A stretch of 64,000 bases of DNA, taken from NCBI RefSeq assembly GCF_004342845.1, contig NZ_SLXB01000001.1:62001-126000 (forward strand). Direction: 5' to 3'. The notes beneath the pieces were generated by a model. It was not told the DNA's origin and searched no databases. It saw nothing but the letters and a program-made list of their open reading frames with translations. Shown here piece by piece: positions 9,087-18,240 of the stretch. The position numbers and the translations under genes are program-made. The first letter of the stretch is position 1, and the number at the start of each line of letters is the position of its first letter. The stretch is from Prevotella heparinolytica. Lineage in GTDB: Bacteria; Bacteroidota; Bacteroidia; Bacteroidales; Bacteroidaceae.

Positions 9087-9899
9087 ATGGGAGTAACAAA
9101 GAAAACAACCGTAAAATTCGGAGCGGCAGGCGTCGCAATCATCGGAATCGCATTGTTGATGATGATAATATTTGCCGTGGAGCGCATCGACTCCGGTCAG
9201 ACGGGAATCATCGTTAATTTAGCCGGCAGCGAGCGTGGCGTGGACGATGCAAAGGTAGAAACCGGATGGGTGATGTACAACCGGTTCTCCAAACAATTAT
9301 TCGAATATCCTGCTTTTGCACAGATTGTCGATTACGAACCCTTCGACATACAAGACAAGAAAGGAACTATCTTCAAAACCGACCCTACCATTGAGTATTA
9401 CATCGAGCGCGAGAATGCGAAAATCGTCTTTCTGCGCTATCGAAAAACAACCGAAGAACTGGAACAGTCCGTCATCCTGACCGAAGTGAAGAATGCCTAT
9501 AAGGATGTGGCCGGATTGTATGAGACGGATTCGCTCATCAACAATCGCCCCGCCTTCGAGAAAGAGGTGGAAGCGTTGCTGAAAGAACGCTTGAGCACAC
9601 GCGGATTTACGTTCACCAACATACAGTCCAGCGTGAAGCCTAACGACGTGCTGCAAGCCGCTATCGACGAGAAAAACACAGCCGTGCAAAACGCCTTGAA
9701 AGTGGAGAACGAGAAGAAAGCCGCCATTGCCGAAGCCGAGAAAGTGGTGGCTGCCGCCAAAGGTAAGGCCGATGCTAACCGCATCCTTCAGCAAAGCATC
9801 ACGCCGGAACTGATTCAGCTCAAAGCCGTGGAAAAATGGGATGGCAAATTGCCGCTTTCCACAAGCGGAAATACATTGCCGTTCTTGAAACTGCAATAA
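9087..9899 (+). CDS. SPFH/prohibitin-family (Band 7) membrane protein
   Basis: A 270-residue protein with one N-terminal membrane segment (about residues 12-32), then an SPFH/Band-7 domain (about 35-190) with prohibitin-like features such as VRYRKTTEELEQ-type spacing and LLKERLSTRGFTFTNIQSS. An alanine- and glutamate-rich helix follows (AAIAEAEKVVAAAKGKADANRIL, about 205-230), likely a coiled coil for ring or scaffold assembly. Prohibitin-like proteins form membrane rings that often modulate proteases. No protease gene is adjacent here, so the partner is unknown. Length is close to eukaryotic prohibitins. It is followed 25 bases later by the methyltransferase gene and may be co-transcribed with it. 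Confidence 0.9.
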   Translation: MGVTKKTTVKFGAAGVAIIGIALLMMIIFAVERIDSGQTGIIVNLAGSERGVDDAKVETGWVMYNRFSKQLFEYPAFAQIVDYEPFDIQDKKGTIFKTDPTIEYYIERENAKIVFLRYRKTTEELEQSVILTEVKNAYKDVAGLYETDSLINNRPAFEKEVEALLKERLSTRGFTFTNIQSSVKPNDVLQAAIDEKNTAVQNALKVENEKKAAIAEAEKVVAAAKGKADANRILQQSITPELIQLKAVEKWDGKLPLSTSGNTLPFLKLQ

Positions 9900-9924
9900 A
9901 ATTTATCTACTGATATTGTGTTTC

Positions 9925-10608
9925 ATGTTAAATTCAACAGTTGCGAAAATGGCACAGAAAAATGCGTATGATCGTATGATGTCTCGTTACGATGATGTGC
10001 TGACGGGACGTAAATGGTGGTCGTGGCTTTACATGCATTGGCTGTGGGGGGTTGATGATAATGAAATAGCTCGTAAAGTATTGAGTTTTATTCCTGATGA
10101 TTTTGAGGGAAAGATATTGGATGTTCCGGTGGGGACAATGGTGTTTACGCATGCCAAATATCAGCGTATGACAAATGCGGAGATTGTTGGCTTGGATTAT
10201 TCTGAAGAAATGATACGCTTTGCATCGCTGCGGAAAAAAAGTGATGAGCTGCACAATCTGACACTTGTTCGTGGTGACGTTGGTGATATGCCTTTTGAGG
10301 ATGGATGTTTCGATTGTGTACTTACGATGAATGGTATTCATGCTTTCCCGGACAAAGAGAAGGCTTTTGCCGAGATTTTTCGAGTGTTAAAACCTTCAGG
10401 AAGGTTGTGCGGCTGCTTCTATGTGGAGGGTGAGCGAGGAGTGGGCGATTGGTTTGTGAGAAATGTGTTGAACAGAAGGGGATACTTTGTGCCACCGCAC
10501 TATACTCTTTCTGAAGTAGAGAAGAAACTCCGTTCGTTGTTCGGCGAGAATGTGCAACTATCTAACAATCGCTCCATTTGTCTTTTCAGATGTGTGAAAT
10601 CAAAATGA
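9925..10608 (+). CDS. Class I SAM-dependent methyltransferase
   Basis: About 227 residues with a Rossmann-like methyltransferase fold. Motif I is ILDVPVGTMVF, a degenerate glycine loop with one G where GTG is usual. Acidic residue motif II is IVGLDYSEEMIRFA. Then come GDVGDMPFEDGCFDCVLTMNGIHAF (motifs III-IV) and LKPSGRLCGCFYV (motif VI). The N-terminal NAYDRMMSRYDDVLTGRKWWS resembles small-molecule or UbiE-like methyltransferases. The substrate cannot be assigned. The start may be the ATG at 9925 or the one at 9949 (MAQKNAYD), and I cannot decide between them. A hairpin at 10611-10632 follows the stop directly. Confidence 0.85.
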   Translation: MLNSTVAKMAQKNAYDRMMSRYDDVLTGRKWWSWLYMHWLWGVDDNEIARKVLSFIPDDFEGKILDVPVGTMVFTHAKYQRMTNAEIVGLDYSEEMIRFASLRKKSDELHNLTLVRGDVGDMPFEDGCFDCVLTMNGIHAFPDKEKAFAEIFRVLKPSGRLCGCFYVEGERGVGDWFVRNVLNRRGYFVPPHYTLSEVEKKLRSLFGENVQLSNNRSICLFRCVKSK

Positions 10609-10610
10609 TA

Positions 10611-10632
10611 AAATCGGAAATTATTCCGATTT
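10611..10632. terminator. Hairpin directly after the methyltransferase stop
   Basis: AAATCGGAA (10611-10619) and TTCCGATTT (10624-10632) form a perfect 9-bp stem with a 4-base loop. No good T-tract follows on plus, so termination strength is uncertain. A second small hairpin, GGGAT/ATCCC, follows at 10634-10648. Confidence 0.5.
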
Positions 10633-10685
10633 GGGGATATTAAATCCCTTGTATCGCCCTCCCATGAACCGAAACGTACAGGCAT

Positions 10686-10747
10686 AAAAAAGGAGTACCG
10701 CTGTACTCCAACCTTTGTTAACCTTAAATCTAATACTATGAAAAACA
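10686..10747 (-). ncRNA. Putative small non-coding RNA of about 60 nt
   Basis: On the minus strand there is a complete short transcription unit. TTTG (10783-10780), 19 bases, then TACCTTTG (10760-10753) form a full-consensus Bacteroides promoter. It is followed by about 38 bases of leader containing GTTAACAAAGG, then the hairpin GGAGTAC-AGCG-GTACTCC (10709-10692) and TTTTTT (10691-10686). No minus-strand gene lies downstream and no reading frame of any length fits, so a stand-alone RNA is the simplest reading. Expression is inferred. Confidence 0.65.
10692..10709 (-). terminator. Terminator of the putative small RNA
   Basis: A 7-bp stem (GGAGTAC/GTACTCC) with an AGCG tetraloop followed by six T on the minus strand. 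Confidence 0.75.
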
Positions 10748-10752
10748 CATTG

Positions 10753-10783
10753 CAAAGGTACGGCTTTTCTGCTTACCTCCAAA
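10753..10783 (-). promoter_or_regulatory. Full-consensus promoter of the putative small RNA
   Basis: The -33 box TTTG and the -7 box TACCTTTG both match consensus exactly with a 19-base spacer. This is the best promoter match I found in the window. Confidence 0.7.
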
Positions 10784-10893
10784 TAAAACAAATAAAAAAG
10801 CGTGTTTAATAACATGTTTTAGCAAAATCATCCTCTTTGTTAAGGCTTGCTAAGGTTTTGAAGCCCCGCCGCATCTGTTTCTAAAAAAGAATT

Positions 10894-10901
10894 ATCTTTG
10901 C
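10894..10901 (+). promoter_or_regulatory. Candidate -7 box for mutS
   Basis: TATCTTTG, an exact TAnnTTTG match, lies about 110 bases upstream of the mutS ATG. The leader between contains several small potential hairpins (for example CCTTT...AAAGG near 10910-10927). Confidence 0.45.
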
Positions 10902-11012
10902 ATGACAAGCCTTTGAGTTGATAAAGGCCCGTATCTTTACGGTTTTCCCCGACCTCTTTGCGGTGCTTTATGAACTTTCAGACTTATAATCCTATAAACA
11001 TAAAAAACTCAC

Positions 11013-13634
11013 ATGAGCCACGAAGATATTGTCCTCACCCCGATGATGAAACAGTTTCTTGACTTGAAGGCGAAACATCCCGATGCCGTCATGCTGTTTC
11101 GTTGCGGCGACTTCTATGAAACCTATTCTACCGATGCCGTGGTGGCTGCCGAAATCTTGGGCATCACGCTGACCAAGCGTGCCAACGGCAAAGAAAAGAC
11201 GGTTGAAATGGCAGGTTTTCCCCACCATGCGTTAGACACCTATCTGCCCAAACTGATACGCGCCGGGAAGCGCGTAGCCATCTGCGACCAGCTGGAAGAC
11301 CCGAAACTGACAAAGAAACTCGTGAAGCGGGGCATCACGGAGCTGGTGACACCGGGTGTATCCATCAACGACAACATATTGAACCATCGGGAGAACAACT
11401 TTCTGGCCGCCGTGCATTTCGGCAAAGGCGCTTGCGGAGTGGCTTTTCTGGATATATCCACCGGTGAGTTTCTCACAGCCGAAGGTCCTTTCGACTACGT
11501 GGACAAGCTGCTGAACAACTTCTCGCCCAAAGAAGTGCTTTTCGAACGAGGCCGGAGGGGTATGTTCGAAGGTAACTTCGGAAGCAAGTTCTTTACTTTC
11601 GAGCTGGACGACTGGGTGTTTACCGAAACCACCGCCCGCGAAAAACTGCTGAAGCATTTCGAAGTGAAAAACCTGAAAGGGTTCGGCGTGGAGCATCTCA
11701 GAAACGGTGTCATCGCTTCGGGGGCTATCCTGCAATACCTCATCATGACGCAACATACGCAGATAGGACATGTCACCTCGCTGGCCCGCATAGAAGAAGA
11801 CAAATACGTCCGTCTGGACAAGTTCACGGTGCGCAGTCTGGAGTTGATGGGGTCGATGAACGACGGCGGAAGCAGCCTGCTCAGCGTGATAGACAAGACC
11901 ATCAGTCCGATGGGCGCGCGTCTGCTGAGGCGTTGGCTGGTATTTCCGTTGAAAGATGTGAGGCCTATCGACGAACGCCTCGATGTGGTGGAGTATTTCT
12001 TTCGCCAGCCCGATTTCAAGGATTTGATAGAAGAGCAACTGCACCTGATAGGCGACTTGGAACGCATCATTTCCAAAGTGGCGGTGGGGCGTGTTTCTCC
12101 TCGCGAAGTGGTGGCTTTGAAGGTGGCTTTACAAGCCATCGAACCCATCAAGGAAGCATGTATGCAGGCCGATAATGCCAGTCTGAACCGCATCGGCGAA
12201 CAGCTAAACATCTGCCGTTCCATTCGCGACCGCATCGATAGGGAAATCAACAACGACCCGCCACTGCTGGTCAACAAGGGAGGCATCATCAAACAAGGTG
12301 TCAATGCCGAACTGGACGAATTGCGCCGGATAGCCTACACGGGCAAGGACTACCTTTTGCAGGTGCAGCAGCGCGAAAGCGAACAGACGGGCATTCCCAG
12401 TCTGAAGATTGGCTACAACAACGTTTTCGGCTATTATATCGAGGTGCGCAACGTGCATAAAGACAAAGTGCCGCAGGAGTGGATTCGCAAACAGACGCTG
12501 GTCAATGCCGAACGTTACATCACGCAGGAACTGAAAGAGTATGAAGAGAAAATTCTGGGTGCGGAAGACAAGATACTGGCGTTGGAGACGCAGTTGTACA
12601 ATGAACTTGTGCAGTCTTTGGCCGAGTTTATCCCCGCCATCCAGATAGACGCCAACCAGATAGCCCGGTTGGACTGCTTGCTCTCGTTTGCCACGGCAGC
12701 GCGCGAAAACAATTACATCCGTCCCGTCGTTGCCGACGATGACGTGCTGGAAATCCGGCAAGGCCGTCATCCGGTCATCGAGAAGCAGCTCCCGATAGGA
12801 GAGAAGTACATAGCCAACGACGTGATGCTCGACAGCAATACGCAGCAAATCATCATCATCACCGGTCCGAACATGGCAGGTAAGTCCGCTTTGCTCCGGC
12901 AGACGGCGCTCATTACCCTGCTTGCCCAAATCGGCAGTTTTGTTCCGGCTGAGAGTGCCCACATCGGTCTGGTGGATAAGATATTCACCCGTGTAGGCGC
13001 CAGCGACAATATCTCCGTAGGCGAGTCTACTTTTATGGTGGAGATGAACGAGGCCGCCGATATCCTGAACAACCTCTCTCCGCGCAGCCTTGTGCTTTTC
13101 GACGAATTGGGACGGGGCACTTCCACATACGACGGCATCTCTATTGCTTGGGCCATCGTGGAGCACATTCACGAACATCCCAGAGCCAAAGCACGCACGC
13201 TGTTTGCCACGCACTACCATGAGCTGAACGAGATGGAGAAAAGCTTCAAGCGCATCAAAAACTACAACGTTTCGGTGAAGGAGGTGGATAATAAAGTCAT
13301 TTTCCTGCGCAAGTTGGAGCGCGGAGGCAGCGAACACTCTTTCGGTATCCATGTGGCGAAGTTGGCGGGCATGCCTAAAAGCATTGTGAGGCGTGCCGAC
13401 GAAATTCTGCGTCAGCTTGAAATGGAGAATCGCCAGACCGGAACGGTGAGCGGAAAGACCATTACCGAGGGAGCCTCTTCGGCAGGGGGTATGCAGCTCA
13501 GCTTCTTCCAGCTCGATGACCCGGTGCTTTGTCAGATACGCGATGAAATACTGAATCTGGACGTGAACAACCTCACTCCGCTGGAGGCGCTGAACAAGCT
13601 GAATGACATCAAGAGGATAGTGAAGGGGAAATAA
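11013..13634 (+). CDS. mutS: DNA mismatch repair protein MutS
   Basis: An 873-residue mismatch-recognition ATPase. The N-terminal mismatch-binding domain holds the Phe-x-Glu motif as CGDFYETY (about residues 31-38). The connector and lever domains follow, with [22 protein letters not shown] as the clamp region. The ATPase domain carries the Walker A GPNMAGKS (about 619-626), Walker [17 protein letters not shown] and the ATHYHEL motif. Length and domain order match typical MutS, with no MutS2-type Smr domain. It acts with MutL in post-replicative repair. It is transcribed alone and is convergent with the small gene at 13647. Confidence 0.98.
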   Translation: MSHEDIVLTPMMKQFLDLKAKHPDAVMLFRCGDFYETYSTDAVVAAEILGITLTKRANGKEKTVEMAGFPHHALDTYLPKLIRAGKRVAICDQLEDPKLTKKLVKRGITELVTPGVSINDNILNHRENNFLAAVHFGKGACGVAFLDISTGEFLTAEGPFDYVDKLLNNFSPKEVLFERGRRGMFEGNFGSKFFTFELDDWVFTETTAREKLLKHFEVKNLKGFGVEHLRNGVIASGAILQYLIMTQHTQIGHVTSLARIEEDKYVRLDKFTVRSLELMGSMNDGGSSLLSVIDKTISPMGARLLRRWLVFPLKDVRPIDERLDVVEYFFRQPDFKDLIEEQLHLIGDLERIISKVAVGRVSPREVVALKVALQAIEPIKEACMQADNASLNRIGEQLNICRSIRDRIDREINNDPPLLVNKGGIIKQGVNAELDELRRIAYTGKDYLLQVQQRESEQTGIPSLKIGYNNVFGYYIEVRNVHKDKVPQEWIRKQTLVNAERYITQELKEYEEKILGAEDKILALETQLYNELVQSLAEFIPAIQIDANQIARLDCLLSFATAARENNYIRPVVADDDVLEIRQGRHPVIEKQLPIGEKYIANDVMLDSNTQQIIIITGPNMAGKSALLRQTALITLLAQIGSFVPAESAHIGLVDKIFTRVGASDNISVGESTFMVEMNEAADILNNLSPRSLVLFDELGRGTSTYDGISIAWAIVEHIHEHPRAKARTLFATHYHELNEMEKSFKRIKNYNVSVKEVDNKVIFLRKLERGGSEHSFGIHVAKLAGMPKSIVRRADEILRQLEMENRQTGTVSGKTITEGASSAGGMQLSFFQLDDPVLCQIRDEILNLDVNNLTPLEALNKLNDIKRIVKGK

Positions 13635-13646
13635 GAAGAAAGCGGT

Positions 13647-13889
13647 TCACTCCTTTTCTTTCCGATGGCTGACCCGGCTTTCGAGTACGCATTCGAAGCA
13701 ATTTTCGGGATTCTCATCCTCCTTGACATCTTCATATCGAATAGCTACAAAGTTTTCGTTCGCATAGAATTTATACAGTCGTTTCAGGTAGGCTATCACT
13801 ATGGCGGGACGTTTCCGAAGGCATCCATCCTCTGTGGAACATTCTATCCACACGCGGTCATTCTTCTGATATCTGGGTTCATCATTCAT
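13647..13889 (-). CDS. Small conserved-looking protein of unknown function
   Basis: An 80-residue charged protein (MNDEPRYQKNDRVWIECS...), rich in Asp, Glu, Lys and Arg with three cysteines. The segment NDRVWIEC...KRPAIVIAYLKRLYKFYANENFVAIRYEDV looks like a small beta-barrel or SH3-like fold, but that is a guess from hydrophobic spacing. I do not recognise a family. It is convergent with mutS (stops 12 bases apart). Codon use and amino acid balance look genuine. No promoter was identified. Confidence 0.6.
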   Translation of the reverse strand: MNDEPRYQKNDRVWIECSTEDGCLRKRPAIVIAYLKRLYKFYANENFVAIRYEDVKEDENPENCFECVLESRVSHRKEKE

Positions 13890-14120
13890 GTTGAAAAGGT
13901 GGTAAAAAAATATGATTTATAAAATAAAGGGTAATAGGTGTGGATTCCAAAATGTTTGTTTATATACACATCAAGCTTGTGCTCCACATCAACAGAATGA
14001 TTCCTTAGGGTTATGTTTTGATGAATAATATTTACATTGGCGGGGGGGGGTAAATTCTTTTTTCTCATAGCCGGCAGGAAGTTATAGGCAGGCATTTGCA
14101 ATGTTTTTTTATTTTAATAA

Positions 14121-14150
14121 TGTTGTTGGTGATTATAATCACTAACAACA
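14121..14150. repeat. 30-bp palindrome with no spacer
   Basis: The halves TGTTGTTGGTGATTA and TAATCACTAACAACA are reverse complements at 14 of 15 positions. It is much longer than a typical operator half-site pair and is centred at 14135/14136. Confidence 0.75.
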
Positions 14151-14457
14151 AATGTATGGAAAAAAATGGAAAAGCGAATATCTGGTAGTAATATTTAGAC
14201 TTTATTAAGGGAGGAGATGTATCTGGAAATCTGAATGTTTTTCTAATTTTGGATGATAGAGGTGAGGGCGTGTAAATATAAAATATGACTACATTACGAT
14301 ATGCCATAAAAGCGGATTATGCAGACTGGCGTAGAGTTCTTAGTAAAAATTTGCCGGAGTTGTTTTAAGATTCTGTTGTACTGATTTTCAGATGGGGTTT
14401 AAAAGCATACCTTGTCTGATATTATTACTCCGAACCCACCTTGTCATAATAAAAGAA

Positions 14458-14540
14458 TCAGGCTCGTATTGCGCGGATTTCACGGATTGGGTCAATAGAG
14501 ACCACATTTATCCTGCGAAATCCGCGCAATACGAGCCTGA
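14458..14540. repeat. 24-bp perfect inverted repeat with 35-base loop
   Basis: The left arm 14458-14481 (starting TCAGGCTCGTATTGCG) is the exact reverse complement of 14517-14540. The segment just inside, CGGATTTCACGGA, also occurs in the intergenic hairpin at 31759-31826. It may terminate the lgt transcript (minus strand, 28 bases past the stop), but it is longer than termination requires. Confidence 0.8.
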
Positions 14541-14567
14541 AACGTTATATCGTTCGTTTTATTGTGT

Positions 14568-15479
14568 TCAGCCCTTCTTCTTTCTGTAGAAGAACATGAA
14601 GTACACACCGATGATGATGAAGGGCACGCTGAGCCATTGCCCCATGTTCAGCGTCATACCGTCTTCAAAATTCACTTGGTTCTCCTTCAGGAACTCGATG
14701 AAGAAGCGGAAGACGAAGATTTCCGTCAGGCAGAGGCCGAAGAAGAATCCGCGGTGATGGCGCGATGTGGCTGCAATGCCGGCGGTGGCTTTGCCGGCGG
14801 CTGCTTTGCTGAAGTCTGTTTGGGGTTTCTCGCTCTGCTTTATCCGGCCTTGCTTGTAGAGGTAAATCATTCCCAAGAAAAAGATGAAATAGGCGATTGC
14901 TTCGTATAGCTGTGCCGGATGGCGGGACAGCATGTCCACCCGCTCGAAGACGAATGCCCAAGGCACATCGGTCGGTTTGCCGATTATCTCGGAGTTCATC
15001 AGGTTGGCAAGGCGGATGCAGCAGGCGGTGATGGGAGTGGCCACGGCTATCATATCCACCACATCCACGTAGTGCATCTTCGTTTTGCGGCAGTAGAGCC
15101 AGAGGGCGATAATCAAGCCCAGCGTTCCACCGTGGCTGGCAAGTCCCTCGTATCCCGTCCATTTCCAGCCTCCGCCGGGCAGGAAGTGTACGGGGAGTAT
15201 CATCTCCCAGAAATGATTGAGGTAATAGTCGGGTTGGTAGAACAGGCAGTGCCCCAACCGCGCCCCGATGAGTATGCCGAAGAAGCAGTAGAAGAAGAGC
15301 GGCTCGAACTTGTCGTCGCCTATTTTCTTGTCGCGGTATTGTTGGCGTACCACGAGGTAAGCCAGTCCGATGCCCACAACCCACAACAGGCCGTAATAGC
15401 GGATGGGAATGCTTCCGAAGAGCTTGAAGAGTTCGGGATCGGGGTTCCAGTTGATGGAGAGTAACAGTGGTGATATCAT
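14568..15479 (-). CDS. lgt: Prolipoprotein diacylglyceryl transferase, copy 1
   Basis: A 303-residue inner-membrane enzyme that transfers diacylglycerol from phosphatidylglycerol to the lipobox cysteine of prolipoproteins, the first step of lipoprotein maturation. Family features are YYGLLWVVG near the N-terminus, [19 protein letters not shown], the Lgt signature region [21 protein letters not shown] and RHPAQLYEA, and about seven membrane segments. Compared with copy 2 it has an extra alanine/lysine-rich loop (about 215-235, [15 protein letters not shown]) before the last two membrane segments. It lies 24 bases downstream of copy 2 in the same orientation, so the two are probably co-transcribed. 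Confidence 0.95.
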   Translation of the reverse strand: MISPLLLSINWNPDPELFKLFGSIPIRYYGLLWVVGIGLAYLVVRQQYRDKKIGDDKFEPLFFYCFFGILIGARLGHCLFYQPDYYLNHFWEMILPVHFLPGGGWKWTGYEGLASHGGTLGLIIALWLYCRKTKMHYVDVVDMIAVATPITACCIRLANLMNSEIIGKPTDVPWAFVFERVDMLSRHPAQLYEAIAYFIFFLGMIYLYKQGRIKQSEKPQTDFSKAAAGKATAGIAATSRHHRGFFFGLCLTEIFVFRFFIEFLKENQVNFEDGMTLNMGQWLSVPFIIIGVYFMFFYRKKKG

Positions 15480-15503
15480 ATTTTTATTTCTTGATATGGT
15501 TGA

Positions 15504-16355
15504 CTACTTCTTTATGGTTTGTTTTCTCCTGTAAAAGAACATGAAATATATTCCGGCAATGATGAATGGGATACTGAGCCATTGTCCCATATTGAAGTCC
15601 ATTGTATTTTCAAAATCGGCTTGATTTTCTTTCAAGAACTCTATAAAAAATCGGAAGATAAATATTTCGGTCAGGCATAGCCCGAAGAAGAATCCACGGT
15701 GATAGCGTTGTTGTTGTTTCTGTCCTTTCCTATAAAGATAAATCATTCCTATGAAGAAGATGAAATAGGCGATTGCTTCGTATAGCTGTGCCGGATGGCG
15801 GGGCAACATATCCACCCGCTCGAAGACGAATGCCCAAGGCACATCGGTCGGTTTGCCGATTATTTCGGAATTCATCAGATTGGCAAGGCGGATGAAACAA
15901 GCGGCGATGGGAGCGGCTACGGCTATCATATCCATCACATCCATGTAGTGTATTTTTGTTTTGCGGCAATAGAGCCAAAGGGCGATAATCAGCCCCAGCG
16001 TACCGCCATGACTGGCAAGACCTCTATAGCCAATCCATTTCCAACTGCCGTCGGGCAGGAAATGTATGGGAAATATTATTTCCCAAGGATGGTTCTGAAA
16101 ATATTCCCATCCATAGAAAAAACAGTGCCCCAGCCGTGCTCCGAGTGTGATACCTACAATACAATAGAAAAAGAGTGGAGCAAATTTCTCGTCACTGATT
16201 CTCCGGTCTCGGTATTCGCGTTGAACAATGAAACCAGCAAGTATAATGCCCACAACCCACAACAGGCCGTAATAGTGGATGGGGATGCTTCCGAAGAGCC
16301 TGAAGAGTTCGGGATCGGGGTTCCAGTTGATGGAGAGCAACAGTGGTGATAGCAT
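15504..16355 (-). CDS. lgt: Prolipoprotein diacylglyceryl transferase, copy 2
   Basis: A 283-residue close paralogue of the downstream gene, with the same signature residues ([38 protein letters not shown]). The start is the ATG at 16353-16355 ([11 protein letters not shown]), which aligns with the [11 protein letters not shown] start of copy 1. A longer upstream reading is composition-poor and crosses the promoter. Stretches of near-identical DNA alternate with diverged parts, suggesting gene conversion between copies. It has a candidate -7 box at 16387-16394. Both copies look intact. Confidence 0.94.
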   Translation of the reverse strand: MLSPLLLSINWNPDPELFRLFGSIPIHYYGLLWVVGIILAGFIVQREYRDRRISDEKFAPLFFYCIVGITLGARLGHCFFYGWEYFQNHPWEIIFPIHFLPDGSWKWIGYRGLASHGGTLGLIIALWLYCRKTKIHYMDVMDMIAVAAPIAACFIRLANLMNSEIIGKPTDVPWAFVFERVDMLPRHPAQLYEAIAYFIFFIGMIYLYRKGQKQQQRYHRGFFFGLCLTEIFIFRFFIEFLKENQADFENTMDFNMGQWLSIPFIIAGIYFMFFYRRKQTIKK

Positions 16356-16386
16356 ATTAATGATATATATCAAAAGTTTGTTTTGA

Positions 16387-16394
16387 CAAAGGTA
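16387..16394 (-). promoter_or_regulatory. Candidate -7 box for the lgt pair
   Basis: Reads TACCTTTG on the minus strand, an exact TAnnTTTG match, about 32 bases before the copy 2 start. No clear -33 box. Confidence 0.5.
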
Positions 16395-16443
16395 TGAAAA
16401 AATCCGGTTGGGTGGTCTGTCTGTGATATCCCATTTTGGAATA

Positions 16444-17373
16444 TCAAGTCGGATTTCCGAACTTTTCCGCCACCATTCTGTATGTCGGCACTTCGATGCC
16501 TTGCTCTTCGGCTGCGGCAATTACATCAAACAGCAGTCCTTGCACTTCGCTTTCATGCCCTTTGGCCATGTCTTTCTGCATGGAGGCGGTGCTTTCGGGG
16601 GCCAGTTTATCCATTACTTTCAGATTGTACGCCACCAAGTCTTCCGTGAACTCTATGCCCATTTTTTTGCCCAGCAAGGCACTTTCTTGCGACAGTCCGA
16701 TGAAAGTGTCGCGTGCCTTGCCCGGTTTCTGCACTTCGCCCATAGGCACATCATAGTAGGCACCTGTGACAGCCATGGCCGAAATGAACGACCATTTGAC
16801 GAACGTATCTCGCCGTATGTCCGTCGAAATGTCGGCCTTGATTCCGCTTTCCTGCAAATCTTGTTGCACGGCCTCCAGTGTTTCGCGGGAAACATCGGTG
16901 CCTTGATGTGCCCCGTATACCACACGGAAAATCTTTCCCATTTGCGTGATCTCTCCCGGAGCAGAGACGAATGCCACGATATAAATGCAGCCGTCGAGCA
17001 CGGTGACATCGGGGACAAGCCGCCGGATGCGCGGCCCTGTGCCGTAGACGTTGAGGATGGGGATTACCACCGTATGCCGGTGTGAGGCACGTTTGATTAA
17101 ATCGGTGATGGAATCGACCGAATACCCTTTGACGCAGACAAAGATGACGTCTGCCTTGCCTTGAAACTCTTCCGTCGTGCAGGTGGGTATGTTCAGCGTA
17201 TGCTCGCCTTTCAGGTCGGAATGCAGTTGCAGTCCACGGGTGCGTATGGCTGCCAGATGTCCGTCTCGTGCAATGCAGGTGACGTCTTTTCCTGCCAGAG
17301 ACAAAAAAGCGGCGATGGAGCCTCCTACGCCGCCTGTGCCTGCAATGAGGTATCTTAATTTATTGTTTGTCAT
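16444..17373 (-). CDS. panE: 2-dehydropantoate 2-reductase (ketopantoate reductase family)
   Basis: A 309-residue NADPH-dependent reductase of the PanE/ApbA family, which converts ketopantoate to pantoate in pantothenate and CoA synthesis. The N-terminal Rossmann motif [13 protein letters not shown] is at about residues 12-24. The lysine-containing KGYSVDSI segment and [21 protein letters not shown] in the helical C-terminal domain fit the family. The preferred start is the ATG at 17371-17373 ([12 protein letters not shown]), with the Rossmann strand directly behind it, rather than the upstream extension. Paralogues that act on other 2-keto acids exist, so substrate is likely but not certain. 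Confidence 0.88.
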   Translation of the reverse strand: MTNNKLRYLIAGTGGVGGSIAAFLSLAGKDVTCIARDGHLAAIRTRGLQLHSDLKGEHTLNIPTCTTEEFQGKADVIFVCVKGYSVDSITDLIKRASHRHTVVIPILNVYGTGPRIRRLVPDVTVLDGCIYIVAFVSAPGEITQMGKIFRVVYGAHQGTDVSRETLEAVQQDLQESGIKADISTDIRRDTFVKWSFISAMAVTGAYYDVPMGEVQKPGKARDTFIGLSQESALLGKKMGIEFTEDLVAYNLKVMDKLAPESTASMQKDMAKGHESEVQGLLFDVIAAAEEQGIEVPTYRMVAEKFGNPT

Positions 17374-17398
17374 TTGCAGAGAATATTGTAGGGAATGG

Positions 17399-18208
17399 TT
17401 ATTTGATGTAATTCTCTTTCTCCATATAATAAAGCCCTTCTCCTTGATCGCCATTTTCCAAGTCTGTCAATTCTATTCTGAAAATGCGGTAAGGAAGATT
17501 TGTTTTCGGATGTTTTGGAAGTGCCACGGTCAACAGATAAGTATTCCCATACTGATTGGCAGCAAAATATTCTTTTATTTCTTGTTTCATCAGTATGGGC
17601 ACTTCTTCACCGTCTATCCATACAATGGCTTTTAGCTGTCCGGAAGGAGGAGCCATACGACATTCTTTTGCCTTTTGGCCTTGTTCGGGCTGCTCTATGC
17701 CGGAAATTTCACTATGTACCGATGATTCCGGGTTCATCCCTTTCATCCATTGATAGGTACGTGTCAGGCCTATGGGACGCACGTATATCTGATAAGCGGG
17801 GGTGGCTCCGGGAATGCGGAAGACATGCAGACCGTATGCTTCCATGCGGTGATAGCGTATGTTGAGTGTGGTGTCGCGGTCGGCAATGAAATTCCAAGCC
17901 CAAAACTCCAGTCTGTGGTCGGCTTCGGGCAGGTTGTTTTTCATGGCAATTTGTGCATAGGAAGGGAGGTAGATGGAGGCTATACTTTGATACTTTCCTT
18001 TAGGAATACAGATCATGTAATCTCCATTTTTATCGGTAACAGCTTCTATGATGTTACTGAATCGGGGAGTTTTCCACCAAATAGAAGCACTGTCTATCGG
18101 TTGCCCGTTAAAATCTGTCACTCGTCCTCTAATGATTACAGAGTCTTTTTGCTGCGCATAGGTGGCTACGGATAATAACAGAATAAATAAAAATAGGAAC
18201 TGTTTCAT
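17399..18208 (-). CDS. Secreted protein with carboxypeptidase-regulatory-like domain
   Basis: 269 residues with a signal peptide (MKQFLFLFILLLSVATYA, cleavage about residue 18). A carboxypeptidase-regulatory-like beta-sandwich (about 25-95) carries the usual GRVTDFNGQPIDSASIWW and TDKNGDYMICIPKGKY pattern. The remainder is unassigned, with a C-terminal region (about 185-269) containing YLLTVALPKHPKTNLPYRIFRIEL. There is no lipobox. Domains of this type occur as N-terminal extensions of SusC-like proteins, but no plug or barrel follows here. It is the first gene of a possible pair with panE (25 bases apart). Confidence 0.75.
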   Translation of the reverse strand: MKQFLFLFILLLSVATYAQQKDSVIIRGRVTDFNGQPIDSASIWWKTPRFSNIIEAVTDKNGDYMICIPKGKYQSIASIYLPSYAQIAMKNNLPEADHRLEFWAWNFIADRDTTLNIRYHRMEAYGLHVFRIPGATPAYQIYVRPIGLTRTYQWMKGMNPESSVHSEISGIEQPEQGQKAKECRMAPPSGQLKAIVWIDGEEVPILMKQEIKEYFAANQYGNTYLLTVALPKHPKTNLPYRIFRIELTDLENGDQGEGLYYMEKENYIK

Positions 18209-18240
18209 GTCGATTATCGTATGTCTTTATCCTCACACGC

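Larger units (their letters stand above)
13923..14567. other. Non-coding region of about 640 bases with palindromes
   Basis: No convincing gene. Candidate reading frames here have poor composition. It contains a run of nine G (14042-14050), a 30-bp palindrome (14121-14150) and a 24-bp perfect inverted repeat (14458-14540) just past the end of the first lgt gene. Confidence 0.6.

Noticed and set aside
10738..10758. Plus-strand peptide start MKNTLQR at 10738
   Set aside because: It is the complement of the putative small RNA start and promoter; the frame is short and lacks context.
14065..14307. 80-residue minus-strand reading frame
   Set aside because: It is dominated by Ile, Lys, Tyr and Pro from AT-rich DNA and contains the 30-bp palindrome. 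No start signal or family pattern.
14285..14368. Short plus-strand ORF starting MTTLRYAIKADYADWRR
   Set aside because: Only 27 codons, no Shine-Dalgarno or promoter; cannot be supported although the composition is plausible.
14458..14540. Invertible promoter flanked by inverted repeats
   Set aside because: The 35-base segment between the arms has no TAnnTTTG box and is shorter than known Bacteroides invertible promoters. No invertase gene is nearby.
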